From positions 11,098,001-11,162,000 of the forward strand of contig JAUJPP010000012.1 of NCBI GenBank assembly GCA_030562195.1: a stretch of 64,000 nt of DNA, in the 5' to 3' direction. Under the pieces are notes generated by a model. That model made no database searches and had not been told where the DNA came from. It saw only the letters and a list, made by a program, of their open reading frames with translations. Below, one piece after another: positions 1 through 11,955 of the stretch (its first letter is position 1; the number at the start of each line of letters is the position of its first letter). Origin of the DNA: Nipponacmea schrenckii. Lineage: Eukaryota > Mollusca > Gastropoda > Lottiidae. The position numbers and the translations under genes are program-made.

Positions 1-8
1 TTATAACA

Positions 9-3000
9 ATGTGGAAGTTGTTAGCTGTAATATTTTGTATTATAACCTATATTCATTGTAAGTTAATACATCTCTATATCATTATATTAAAACATATAGG
101 TCTATATTTTATATCATTTCCTCCTATTAGGCAGAATTAAAATGTCTTATTTCTAGGACATTTTTTGTATTAGACTAAAATAGGACCACTTACACAATCT
201 TACCAACCCTAGTTTAAACTTACAACTTCTTACTCTTTTATATCCTCTGATTAACGTTTTTTTGAATTTTTTCAAAATATTAGACGTTTAATAATATTAT
301 ATATTTTGATGATTGTCTTGAAAATACTTTTAAATGTGACTAATTGTAACAACTTTTATTGTGTCGAAAATAAGCATACAGCACAAATATTCAAGATCTG
401 AGACCCACGAATTAATTTAGTTGGACAAAATAAAAATAAAAATTTTAACTTATGTGACCAACTTTTCCTTAAAACAGAGCATATCAAAATAAAAACATTT
501 CCTTTATACCACGTGATCTGTAGAAATATTATACATTTTTAAGTGTGTTATTATATTATTAAATACAGGTGTTAAGTTTGGAGAAGATAATAGTTATACC
601 TGTCACTGTAATAATGATGAACAATGTAATACAGTAAATGGTATTTGTGGTGGAGGTTGCGCTAGAGGATGGTCTGGTGTGTCTTGTCAAAAACGTAAGA
701 ATTAAGTATTGAGGATGATTTAGTCTTCATTATTGGAATATATCTAATGTGAAAATGACTTATTACATGCCATAGCCAAGCTGATTTGTAAATGTTGGAA
801 ATTTGCAATTTGACTGTGGGAAATCAAATACAGCAACAGGTATTTACTGAATTATTTTGGTGAAATTGATACCATTTTCCAGAGAATGTAGCTCTTGATA
901 AACCAACGAGTCAGGTTGAAACTAATGGTGCTAGATTTTCTGATTTAGCTGTAGACGGTGATAGAACTACTCATATACCAAACAAATGTTCTGATACCAG
1001 TGGGGATAATTCTACACGATGGTGGAGAGTTGATCTACTAGAAGAATATCCTATTAATCATATTACTATTTATTATCAATCTGAACGTAAGACCTGTTAT
1101 TATCTAAATATACTATCTACTAAAGTACACACATCTTTCAATTGTATACAAGTTTCGCGATTGTTCTACGTGCACATAATACACATACTATAATAGTTAG
1201 GCAGTTAGATGAAGTTAAGGTTGGCTTCCAACGAATGCTGATATCGCAAACTAGGTAGATGTTGGTATTCGTAGTAGATTGTAGTTGGATTGGGTCCAGT
1301 TGGATGATTCTGTCCCGTTGATTTGTTTCTTGAGATACTATAAATAAGAGAATATAAACCCTACATTAGAAGTTTGGGGCAAGCCGGTTTTTATACGCCC
1401 AAATTATAATGTGGTCTTATATTGTCGTCACCCCTGTCCGTCCGTCCGTCAGTCTGTTGGTCCGTCGGTCTGTCCGTTCGTCCACAATTGCTTGTGAACG
1501 CGATAGAGACTACAGTTTTTGTCGGATTTGAATGAAATTTGCTGTGATCATTTATATTGATGAGATCTCGAACAAGTTCGAAATTGGCGATTTTTCGACG
1601 AACGCTATTTTTCGCTTAATGATTTTTGAGTTATTGCACTTGACTTAGTTTTCATCTGATTTGAATGAAATTTGGTGTGATCATTGAAGTTGATGTGATC
1701 TTGGTCAAGTACGAAATTGACTTGGCTTGTGAATGCAATAGACAATACAGTTTTCATGAAAATTAGCTAGTAAATACAATAGAGACTAGAAAATATATTT
1801 TAAAGTGGGGGTATCTTGCTAGGCAACCACTTGTATAAGATTATTATATAACATAAGGTGTGGTCAGCAAATAATCAGCTGGATGCTTCTTGGCAATCTG
1901 TATACATGTACTTTGTTTTGAATTTTATCTGATATGTTTTCAATCTCGACTGATATAAACATTATATTACGATATATAAGATGAAACGATTACGATATAT
2001 AAGATGAAACGACTCTTCTAAAAATGTGAAAGTAGATTTAGTATATCTCGTCAAGGCAAACTCTTTTTTTTAAGTTTCGCATTATATTGTCAAGTACGTC
2101 AATCTGAAAATGTTTTGCAGGCGAATGTTTTAATGATATTTTAATAATCATTATTATTCATATAGTGTTATAAAAATGTAATTAATGATCATTGGTAATC
2201 TTGTTTTTTGTTTCAGCTGAATGGGGTAAGTATAAATACTACTTTACCGTGTTACTGTAAGAATGTTTTCTTAAAGAAGTATATTCAGGAAAGATAAAAG
2301 AAAGCACATCTGCCTCATATGAAAAGTTCATAATCTGCTTATGCCAATATCTTGTTTTGGATTTAAGAAAGAAACAAAGAAACAACTAGAATTGCTTACA
2401 ATTATGAACGTATTTCGAGAGCCTTAAAATATTATGTAGACTTAATTTGCAATGACCTTCATCTAGACAAGCTAATTAGGTCACACCTTCCGTAACGGTT
2501 AATGATGGCGAAAATATGAAAATTATCAATTTTTGCTGTATTTAAGTATACTTATCTCTATGAATTTTTTAAGTAAACCAAATTAAAAAATACCTACTCG
2601 TAGACAATATATTGAATATTATTTGACCTAATTTTCAAGGTCATAGATTAAGTGGGTCACATCTTTCGTAGCCGTTAAAGTGACTTTATTTTGAAAAAAT
2701 CGAAATTTGAATAATTCGAAAAAAAAAAATACGAAATTTAAAAATCGGTCTCCAAGAAAAGGTAGATAATGATACAATGTATCTATGTGCTAATTTTCAT
2801 CGAAATCGGTCTATCAATAGTGTCTGAATTTCGGCTTTAAGAATTGTAACGAAAATTTAAAATGGCGGCCTATATGGCAGCTTGACCTAATTATTTAGGT
2901 CAAATCGATTACTATTGACAAGTTCTTTATAAAACAGTTTTCACTTTTCACCTAGCTGTTATAGACCGGAAGTTACGTAATTACGTCATTTGAGGCTAAA

Positions 3001-6000
3001 CCGGAAGTCGAATTTTTTTTCAAAATTTTTCAAAAATTATAATCATATCGCCTATCAACTGGTAAAATTTCAAAATTTTACCATTTATATTACACGAGAA
3101 ATCACGGTCTGAAATTTTTGCCGATGACCCTTGAATATTGAATTGCGAACCGTGGGTAAAAGATTTAACCGAATTGCATAAAACCTATCATTGTAAGTTG
3201 ACAAATACATTGAAGTTTTCAAATCTGAAAATCCGGTCGAAATCGAACTGAAAATAAACTTGCTAAAGCAAAAAAACCTCAACTTGAACACCACAGACCA
3301 CAAGCATTATGCGTGCAACGGGTTTCAATAAGGTCAAAGCAGACCAGTTTTACAAAGTCTACGGAATTCCTAATTTAACACCATATAGAATATGGAATGT
3401 AGATGAAACCGGTATACAAAACGTACATGTTCCATTTAAAATTATCGCTTCAAAGGGTGTAAAGCAAGTCAGCAAAGTGACTAGCGGGGAGGGGGGCATA
3501 AATGTCACTGCTGTTTGTGTTATGTATATGTGCAAGTGTCATTTATGTTCCGCCAATGCTTATCCTTCCTCGCAAACGTATAAATGATAATCTGATCAAA
3601 GGCGCACATCCAGGATCTATTGGGAAAGTGTCAGATTCTGGATGGATTGATAGTGGCTTATTTATAGATTGGTTAAACTTTTTTATAAAACATGCAGATT
3701 GTACCAGAGAGAATCCTCATATCTTAATCCTAGATGGGCACAATTCTCATAAAACCTTAAATGCAGTGACATTGGCACGTTCTAAGAAATTGGTAATGAT
3801 TACCTTACCTCCGCACTGCAGCCATAAAATGCAGCCTCTTGACAGAACCTTTTGCAAAAGCCTTAAAAGCAACGACAATCACATAGTTGATACGTGGATG
3901 ACTGCCCATCCTGGTGGACGAGTAACTGTTTATGAGATGGGTTATTTATTTGGTTCCGCTTACACAAAAGCAGCCACTATGGATAAAGCTGATAAGGGTT
4001 TTGAATGTACGGGGATTTGGCCCATTGATCCAGATCATTTTAATGACGAAGATTTCCTATCAGCAGCAGCCAAAGATCAAGAACCCCCTGATGTGGTCGA
4101 TAAAGAAGATAGAACCGTCATTATAACTGACAAAGGACTTATTAACACAACCTTGTCTTCAATACCTACATAGTCATTAGCACCTTCTACATCTTCATCA
4201 AAACCAATACCTGCTGCACCATCATGTACACCTTCATTTTCATGTACACCTGCTTCATTGTCATGGAATTATGCCTCATCGTCATCGACACCTGCTCCAT
4301 GTTCATCAGCACCTGCTCCATGTTCATCAACATCTGCTCCATGGTCATCTGCTCCATCATCATCGACACTTGCTACATCGTCATATGCACCTTTTCCATC
4401 GTCATCGACACCTGCTCCATCGACATCTACTCCATCGTCATCGACACCTGCTCCATCATCATCAGCAAATGCTCCATCGTCAGCTGCACCTTCTCCATCG
4501 TCATCGACATCTGCTCCTTAGTCATCAACCTGTGCTCCATCGTCATCAACATCTGCTCCTTCAATATCAGCATCTTTTCCATCATCATATAAAATTTATG
4601 TCGCATCCACATCAAATCCATCCTCCACTCAAAAGTTATTATCAGTTGAATCAACTTCATCTTGTTTTCCCCGATCTGTTGCGCAAAATTCGCTTGTTTA
4701 TAGAGCAGCAAGTAAGAAGAAACCAGTCGAAATTATTTCTCAGTTTTCACCAATGCCGAAAGTGAAAACTTCAGCACCCAGTAAAAGAAAAGCTGAGTCA
4801 TCTACCGTACTTACGTCATCGCCGTATAAAATTGTACTTGAAGAAAAAGAAGAACGAAAATTTAAATCTAGTAAAACGTCAACCCAAAAACCAAAAATTC
4901 AAAACCGGTAAATATGGTTACGACTGATGATGCTGAATGCATTTATTGCAGATGCTGAATGCATTTATTGCACAGAGCTTTTTTCCATGAGCAATAAAGA
5001 ATGGATCAAATGTATTAATTGTCATGGATGGGCACATGTTGGTTGTGCTGGAATAACAGCTTCTGACATCTCCTTCACCTGCGATTTTTGTGAAGATTAG
5101 ATTTAAGAGTTGGCCCACATTTATGTAAGTTATAAGTATCAATACAATAGCATTGATTAAAAATAAATAAATTAATAACCGATATATTGGTTATCTTTAA
5201 TATTTTATTTTTAGATCACAATGCCCCCGTCGTAGGAGAGGAGTCCTGAAATAATATTGCACAATGCAAAGTCTTTCCAGTTCTGTTTATGTTCTACCTG
5301 ATCGACTACAAAAGACTGGTATATTATCGATTTGAAATTTGATACATACAGAAATACTGCACTTAAAAACACCCTTAATGCCGAAGTATTCCTTATCTCA
5401 GAAAGGAAGGGGGCTTTTTACCCCAATCAATTGGCATCTTGCCCCGTGACAGGGATCCTTTCTACCAGCTGGTCCTTGGCAAAACTCTTGGCATTGATCT
5501 TTTCTGGATTATCCGTACCCATTCACAGCTGGGTGGACTGGAATTGTAGGTGAAAATGACTCATTCAAGGTCATCGTACTTTCACACACCGATCGAGATT
5601 AGATCTCACGTCCGATATTTTCAACGTATCCAAGCAAATGACGTCATGATGTTAAGAACCAACTCTCTAACCGCTGTGCTATAGAACCATCGTTTTGCGG
5701 TTCGGATTGTTATAACATGCTCAAATGAAATTAAGTAACTCGGTTTTTAATCCTCTTCGCATCTGACTTCTTTAAAATTTATTTGTAATATAAATATAAA
5801 TACTCATTAGTAGCATTAACTTTTTTCATCTATTACGCTTAAAATAGCTAGCTTTACCTTAGAATATATTGAAATCGATTCAAAATTCAGGATTTCAAAC
5901 AGACAACTTGAATATGTGTAACTGCTTTTTTAACCATATTTTTAGCCATAGGTTCATTGAAAGGATTTTCACTACAAATTAATAAAGAGAATGAAGTATC

Positions 6001-8935
6001 AGAACTATGTTATAAAGATAATGAAAACTCTACAGAGGCTATAAGAAACATAAAGTGTAGTCAGGTTATAACTGGTCGTTATGTTAATATCAGTAATTTT
6101 CATACTAGAGAAGATTCCAGATTTTTAGTTTTATGTGAAGTGGAAATACTTGGTAAGTTTGTTTTTTAAAAAGGACTATCTATTTCATAATAATTAATTT
6201 AAAACGACAAAAAATGTACGGACGGGGATACTTTAGTAAATTGTGAAATCTTTCACACGTGATTTTCGTTTAATTTATTTCAGTATGTTCTGTAGGAACG
6301 TTTGGTTCAGATTGTACCAACTTCTGCCATTGTTTAAATAATGAAAGATGTTCAGAGACTGGTCAATGTCCTGGTAGATGTTCTGATGGCTGGACAGGAA
6401 CAACTTGTAGTCAAAGTAATGTATTGTAATGACGGATTCCATTCTTACAAAATCAACTGGAACATAATTTGAGCTAATTAGCGAAGGATTTGTATGTATC
6501 AGAGAATCCTGAATTTTTATATTTTAACCGAGTTTCAAGAGTTTTTGGGCTGACTTGTGTATACGTAGACGTTATCTATGTATGTTTAATATTTTATTGA
6601 TGCTCGGCTGTGTCCTATGTCGACTCGTTGCTGAAATACTAGTAGTAGTCAAAAATTATTATTGCATTCTTGTACTTCATACAATTCACTGCACATTCAT
6701 CTAGACACAAACCACTCATAGACAAGTCTCTTTTTATTGATCTTATTTCATCATTTTCAATCCCGAAATGTAATCTTTCTATGTTTATTCGTTAGAATGT
6801 AATGAAGGTGTGTATGGTGATGGTTGTATGAATAAATGTAGTAACAGAAAATGTCTATACAACTCACCATGTGATCATGTAAGAGGAGAATGTATTGGTG
6901 GATGTTCTGATGGTTATATATTACCAGACTGTACTAAAGGTGCTCGTTATTATGATATCGTCCTAAATGAACTTTAGTTTCATGTTCCTCTTTTCTTTCA
7001 GAAAGGGCAATACACCTTGAAACACCACATTTAAATTCGTGATATAGTTTACCATTAAAGCATTTTCGAAATCTTGTAATCTACACATACAAAATTATCA
7101 CCATAACAAAACTTTCCTTTTGAAAGTCGACACGAGAAAACAGTTTAAAGTGAAGGTCAATGGCCTAAATTGTCCAATTGAGATACCATGAGTAACAGAC
7201 GATCTTTCTTTCAAGTAAACAATACTATTACTTATTTCACAGGTTATCGTTTCCTTTTACAGTTTGTGATAATGATAGGTACGGTCCTGGATGTTCAAAG
7301 CTATGTTTAGAAAGAAATTGTTTAGTAGAAATAATTCCGTGTAATCATATCAATGGAAGCTGTCAAGGTGGATGTAAAGAAGGATTTACAGGAATTGACT
7401 GTATTAGATGTACAGATGGTGTTTATGGAGAAGGATGTAGTAAGAAATGTTCAGATAGAAAATGTAAAGATAGTAATTTACAATGTGACAGTAAAACAGG
7501 AGAATGTATTGACGGATGTCAACCAGGATACCAGTCAATAGATTGTATACAAGGTTAGATTTTGAATCAAGTTACGCCTGTGATAAACTTACAACATTTT
7601 TCCTTTGAGAGTTAATTTTCTTTTAATCAGCTGGAAAATAATATCTTTCTATGGAAAGCGCAACTTGAAACATAAAGTCGATAAGTAGGGACAACTTCAT
7701 TTCTAATCACTTCTTGGTATTCATGTACATTATATAAAACCCCTAAGTTTATTCTAAGCGGTTACAAAGATAACTATTTACTTATATATTTATTAGTATG
7801 TCCCTTTCTGGTCATTCATCGTTTGCTTATATTCTTACAGACGTAAACATTGTTGATAATTTATTTCATCCTCTAGAATGTGATAAAGGAACATATGGTC
7901 AGGACTGTCAGTTTAAATATTCAGCAAGATTCTGTCAACCAAAAGATAAAGATAACTGTAGTAATATAAATGGAGCATGTGACTGTTTAGAAGGATATCA
8001 CAGTATAGATTGTACACCTATACAAGAGGCGGCAAACCCGAGAGATGATCCAGGTAAGACAGCTTTCAACTAAAGATGTATTACATGCTGCAAATATGGT
8101 TGTATATCATCAGCAGGTTCAATAATTCTAAAAGCTTTTTATAATAACCAGAAGAGAAATGTGAGACAGTATCAGATATCAAGGAGTAGATAGTACCGTT
8201 GAACAGTCGACTGTAATCACTACGCCACTATTAAGTTAAAAGTTTGCATATTAAATTGCATTTTTTTTTCATATTTTGTAAATGGTGGTCATTTATGTTA
8301 ACTAAAAATTAACCACGTCGGACCCTCTCTTTTAAGAATTATGACCAGAATCGGTTACTCTTCCATTTAAATCTTTATACTTTAAATCTGATCCTAATAT
8401 GCAATAATTTGCTCAAGTTGATAAGGGTTTGAATTACATGTATAAATAATACATAGACCAGCAAGAATAAATACTCTTAAATATCAATATAAAATTATAC
8501 TTTTATTTTTCATGTCTTTCTACCTTGAATTTGCAGGAAGTAATTATAAGAGTTCGACTATAATTGGAACGATATTGGGAATAATTTTTGGTTTTGTAGC
8601 TGGAGCTGTCGTGGTTCTGTTTATTATGAAAAGAAGGTAATACATTGTTTAAAGGGACATGATTTTATTCGTAAGTCGTAAACATGTTTATTCGAGTTGA
8701 TGAAAACTGTACACAAATTAAAAATATTTATTCTAGGTCCATATCTAAGGCAACCCGTTCCCTTAAGTTAACCGGAGACCAGTCCAGTAACAATGTACCA
8801 CAGCCAGAAACAACCACCAATCAACCAGTTACTCAACCATCCAGTAACATCAGTAACAACCAAGATAATCCATATGATCAACTTACCACTGCTTATCAAA
8901 ATGAAAATGCTTACGAACTTCTTGAAAAAAATTAA
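9..8935 (+). CDS. EGF/F5-8C transmembrane receptor with ITAM-like tail, copy 1 (intact)
   Basis: Eleven exons with GT/AG borders: 9-57, 569-694, 883-1086, 2217-2225, 5946-6152, 6284-6415, 6796-6939, 7263-7553, 7877-8053, 8537-8636 and 8737-8935. They join into one open frame of about 545 residues; every junction is phase 1 except the last (phase 2). Order: signal peptide MWKLLAVIFCIITYIHC, one EGF-like module (17-58), an F5/8C or fucolectin-like domain (59-198, with RWWRVDL and LVLCEVEILG), five EGF-like modules (199-446), a transmembrane helix (about 454-476), KRR, and a tail ending in YDQL (Tyr526), YQNE (Tyr533) and YELL (Tyr539). The layout recalls the Draper/MEGF10/SREC class of scavenger and engulfment receptors with a lectin-like domain added; an immune or clearance role is inference. 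A Cys-to-Tyr change sits in the last EGF. It is the only undamaged copy here. The true start could lie upstream of the window if there is a further 5' exon. Confidence 0.85.
58..568. other. intron 1 of copy 1
   Basis: AT-rich sequence between the signal exon and the first EGF exon, aligning with 24574-25145 (copy 2) and 50802-51179 (copy 4). It ends in AAATACAG. I see no gene or structured repeat in it. Confidence 0.6.
1373..1835. repeat. interspersed repeat starting with GTCCGTC runs, in an intron of copy 1
   Basis: The segment carries GTCGTCACCC followed by GTCCGTCC-type tetranucleotides, then units of the form 'CAATTGCTTGTGAACGCGAT ... GATTTGAATGAAATTTG', and ends near TATCTTGCTAGGCAACC. 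Matching starts occur at 9348 and 20440 and a matching end at about 22270, so it belongs to the same family as the ends of the 12.9-kb insertion. It has no coding capacity. The exact ends are uncertain because no empty site was compared. Confidence 0.55.
2217..2225 (+). other. 9-nt microexon inside the F5/8C domain of copy 1
   Basis: The nine bases CTGAATGGG follow a TTTCAG acceptor and precede a GTAAGT donor. They join the two halves of the F5/8C domain in phase 1, adding Pro-Glu-Trp plus one base. Equivalent nine-base exons (CTAGCTGGT) lie at 26232-26240 in copy 2 and 52989-52997 in copy 4. Leaving it out keeps the frame but removes three residues, including Trp, from the middle of the domain. 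Confidence 0.75.
2381..3000. repeat. interspersed repeat shared with 41262-41540
   Basis: The stretch beginning ACTAGAATTGCTTACAATTA recurs nearly unchanged at 41264, including TATTTCGAGAGCCTTAAAAT and the tract about the 'TTCCGTAACGGTTAATGATG' motif. It sits just upstream of the pogo-like transposase and may be part of the same insertion, which would explain why this copy 1 intron is about 3.7 kb, against about 0.6-0.9 kb in copies 2 and 4. Confidence 0.55.
3309..5099 (+). pseudogene. pogo-like (DDE_1) transposase with C-terminal PHD-like finger, frameshifted
   Basis: Relic of a Tc1/mariner-superfamily pogo transposase. Reading from ATGFNK, the frame carries WNVDETG (first catalytic Asp); near 3515-3525 the reading shifts frame and continues with PPMLILPRKR, LDGHNSH (second Asp) and LPPHCSHKMQPLD (third Asp). 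Codons up to about 4170 are mostly open. A Ser/Thr/Ala/Pro stretch made of CATCGTCATCGAC-type trinucleotides follows (4180-4600), with stops, then KKKPVEIISQFSPMPKVK and, after a stop near 4910, a Cys-rich C-x2-C...H-x2-C...C-x2-C segment typical of a PHD finger ending at 5099. The N-terminal DNA-binding part is not readable; traces may lie at 3230-3300. At least one frameshift and several stops mean it is dead. It lies in an intron of copy 1 in the same orientation as the host gene. Confidence 0.8.
5575..5700 (-). repeat. tRNA-derived SINE-like segment
   Basis: Read on the minus strand, the segment has TATAGCACAGCGGTTAGAGA, a good fit to a tRNA D-arm/A-box (TRGCnnAGYnGG), and further on GATCTAATCTCGATC, a weak B-box. 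The spacing is tRNA-like but no clean cloverleaf or anticodon stem is visible, so a SINE head or decayed tRNA pseudogene is likelier than a working tRNA. The rest of 5100-5570 shows nothing recognisable. Confidence 0.4.
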
Positions 8936-9158
8936 CGACATATTTGAGTATTATTTAATAATAGTATGTATTAAGATCACGTCCCATTGATTCTAGTAAA
9001 AATCGTGGTCTAATATTTTTTAAACTACTCTGTGTAAGGTGTATATTATGTTTATATTCAAGACCATGGTTCGTCTCTTATTTGTGTTTTGTATATACGT
9101 TGAAAGTTTGTTGACTTGTATTATGTTTAAAGTCGTTTTCTGATAAACGTGAACTGAA

Positions 9159-9164
9159 AATAAA
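9159..9164 (+). terminator. candidate polyadenylation signal of copy 1
   Basis: AATAAA lies about 220 bases after the stop codon of copy 1, in a stretch conserved after copy 3 (about 45785-45800, mutated there to GAATATAAAT) and loosely in copy 4 (AATAAA at 56889). The position suits a short 3' UTR. Confidence 0.5.
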
Positions 9165-11955
9165 TATAAATCATTCTATCTTTGATAATAGAACTTTTGA
9201 ATATATTACTTAATATTCATAATACATGGCTGTCTATGGTCAAACATACCTATATTGTTTGCATGTTTACCGTATTCTACTAACATCTATTAATCTTGAT
9301 AGATGATATTTATGAAATTGTATAATAGTTTGTCGTATTGTTTCTCAATTGTCGTCACCCACATCCGTCCGTCCGTCCGTCCGTTCTCGCCATCGCTGTC
9401 ATTTGGGACTTTTTATACGTCCATAAAGGTCTTATACGACTTATTTTGCATTTGTGTCTAGACGCAGATGAAAACTTTTTCAGATACGCCAAAACGATTT
9501 ATACGGGTCTAATTTTCATTCATGCAAAAAGTCGTCCATGTGATAATACTGACATTCAAGCTTACTCAAGTATTTTATAAAAATAATCTTGGACAGGAGC
9601 ATATAAAACTATTTTTTGACCAATCAAAAGCCTTCAAAAGCGTATGAAATCAAAGGCCTGTGCATGCGCAATACAGAAATTTCGTTGATGAAGGAAATTG
9701 CATTTTGGTTTTATTGCTTCGTTAATGTGCCTCATCATAGTTTTTAAACTGAAATGGATACTCAAGAAAGCATTTTTTTGCCTCAATTGACTATAATTAT
9801 TTTACTTGTTCTAATGTCCCCTGGAATCTTTCTTGAACTTCATCTTTTGCAAAAAATATACCAGTGTTGGACAGCTTTATTTTTACATTAGACACACGAT
9901 GTACAACGTCTTTTGCGTTAAATCTTGTGAGTATAACTTTTAAAATTTCTTTCTATTCATTCTGTTGTTGTATTCAATTAACCAAATGTAACTACTTTGG
10001 CTTTTATCGAGAGGAGCATATGCATTTTTTTCCGTAACTTTTCAGTGAGTAGAGTTAAACCATCAGTGACCTTTTGCATGTGGGCCTACTTTCGAGAAAA
10101 TCTCTGTGGGCGTACTTATGACGCTATCCAATACATCCCGGACAGATTCGAATGCTCTGGTACGACTGTTTTGGTTAGAAAAATCTGTGCAGAACAGACA
10201 GATTAGGAGTCTCGAGTACGGCCGTACATGTATGCCTACTCAACGTCATAATAATAATTTATATCTTTTGAAGGTAGGATACAACAACAACATGTTTGCT
10301 TGGGCAAAACTTAGAAACACACCTATCCTTTGGCCTGCGAAGGTGCTACATTATGGATTGATTGCTGCACGTGTATTTGTGAAGAGTGACAACTCAGAGT
10401 GAGTAATTTTTGTAAATTTCTTCAAAATAACAAATAGAAATCTTGATCCGCAATGCTTCCAAGGACACATCCTATAATTATAATAATATGGACTATACCA
10501 TAACATTTTAAAGAAATACAATTTTCATCATTAACTACTTAATGAATTGTATTCCAGATTTGATGTAAAATTATCGAATTTATTACCTTTTACTCCCGAA
10601 GGAAATATTAAAACTAGGGGTATTGGTATGACAGATTATATTACAGTTCAGTTTCAATTTCACGTATTCAAAAGGCACAAACATACACCTATTTTTATAA
10701 TTGCCCATATTACGGCTAAGTCATCTTTTCCAATTATAGAGGCTTCATTGCAAACCTTTTAACCGTTATTTAGTATGTTTGTTCCTTGATTTATCTTTAA
10801 TTAAATTATGTTGAGTTAATGTTATGTTATGTTAAATATTATCAATTAGAATTATAATCATTATTATACTTTGATTCCTAATCTGTTTTATTTATATTTT
10901 ACCTTTTTGATTATTATTTTGTTCACTTATTATTTCTGTTCTGACCTTTCGTTTAATACATTTTTGCAATAATATTTTTTTTTATCCTTTTATCACTTAG
11001 GCTCATTTATTCTTTTGAGAAGTTATTCCCTATATTTTCTTATGGTTAAATTCATGTGTATTCTCACCCAAAATAGTAATATTTATATTATATCTCAAGT
11101 TAGGCCACTGTACTTATATTTGGTTATACGTGTCTATTGTATTATATATATCACAGGTACCTGGTCTTCGATATTGCTGAATCCAATTACCTGTGTTCTA
11201 TATAACCTTTGTTTGATTAGAGATAGAAATCTGATTATGGTATGCATAAGCAGCTGTAATATGAAAATGGAAAAATTTGTCAAAATTTGTGGCTTATTCT
11301 GTTGAAGGAGAAGAAATGCGATATATGCATGATAGTTTAAAGATTCAATAAATGCATTGTCATGGTATTTAGATAAATTTGAAACATATTTTATAATAAA
11401 CCCCTTTCCAGGAGACCTAATTAGGATGTGACGATATCTGTCATCAAGACTACGTTGTCTTCTCTGTGACATCAATCTACTTTAATTTCAGAGAAACTTA
11501 GGAAGAAGGGAATGATAGACACACTGAACTCATTTGTTGAAGATGTCAAGTGGGCAGTAGGTATGTTGATGTTGTGTATGATAAACCACGATTATTGGTC
11601 GTGAGTTAGGCCTATAGTCATTTCAACATGTAGGCCTACACATTGGATTGAATAATCCTGGTCTCTGTCAGAGTTAATTGCAAAAATTGTTGGTAAGAAG
11701 TGTAACAGTTCACATGTGTGTCATAAAAGGTATTATTGTGTATGATTACACTACTATTAATTGTTTTATTTTTATTTTCTGCAGATGAGTATAATCCTAG
11801 TAAGACCAAACTTATAACAAAAGTATTATCAGATGCCAAAGATTTTGATGAAAATTTTAACCAGAAAAGTGCCCTTTCTAAAATACAACCCAGGGTCAAT
11901 TCTACAGATTCACAAATCGGCGATGGACCTAGAAAGTTTGTTTTTAAAGATGATA

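Noticed and set aside
4224..4592. Cys/Ile/Thr-rich frame
   Set aside because: Another frame of the same simple repeat.
4271..4765. His/Leu-rich frame
   Set aside because: Shifted reading of the trinucleotide linker of the transposase relic.
8684..8736. Possible independent start ATG before the tail exon
   Set aside because: The stretch before 8737 is intron with a TTCTAG acceptor; the reading belongs to the spliced receptor.
9997..10206. Small frame upstream of the PWWP-like exon
   Set aside because: No recognisable domain and no clear donor leading to 10274; it may be 5' UTR but cannot be supported.
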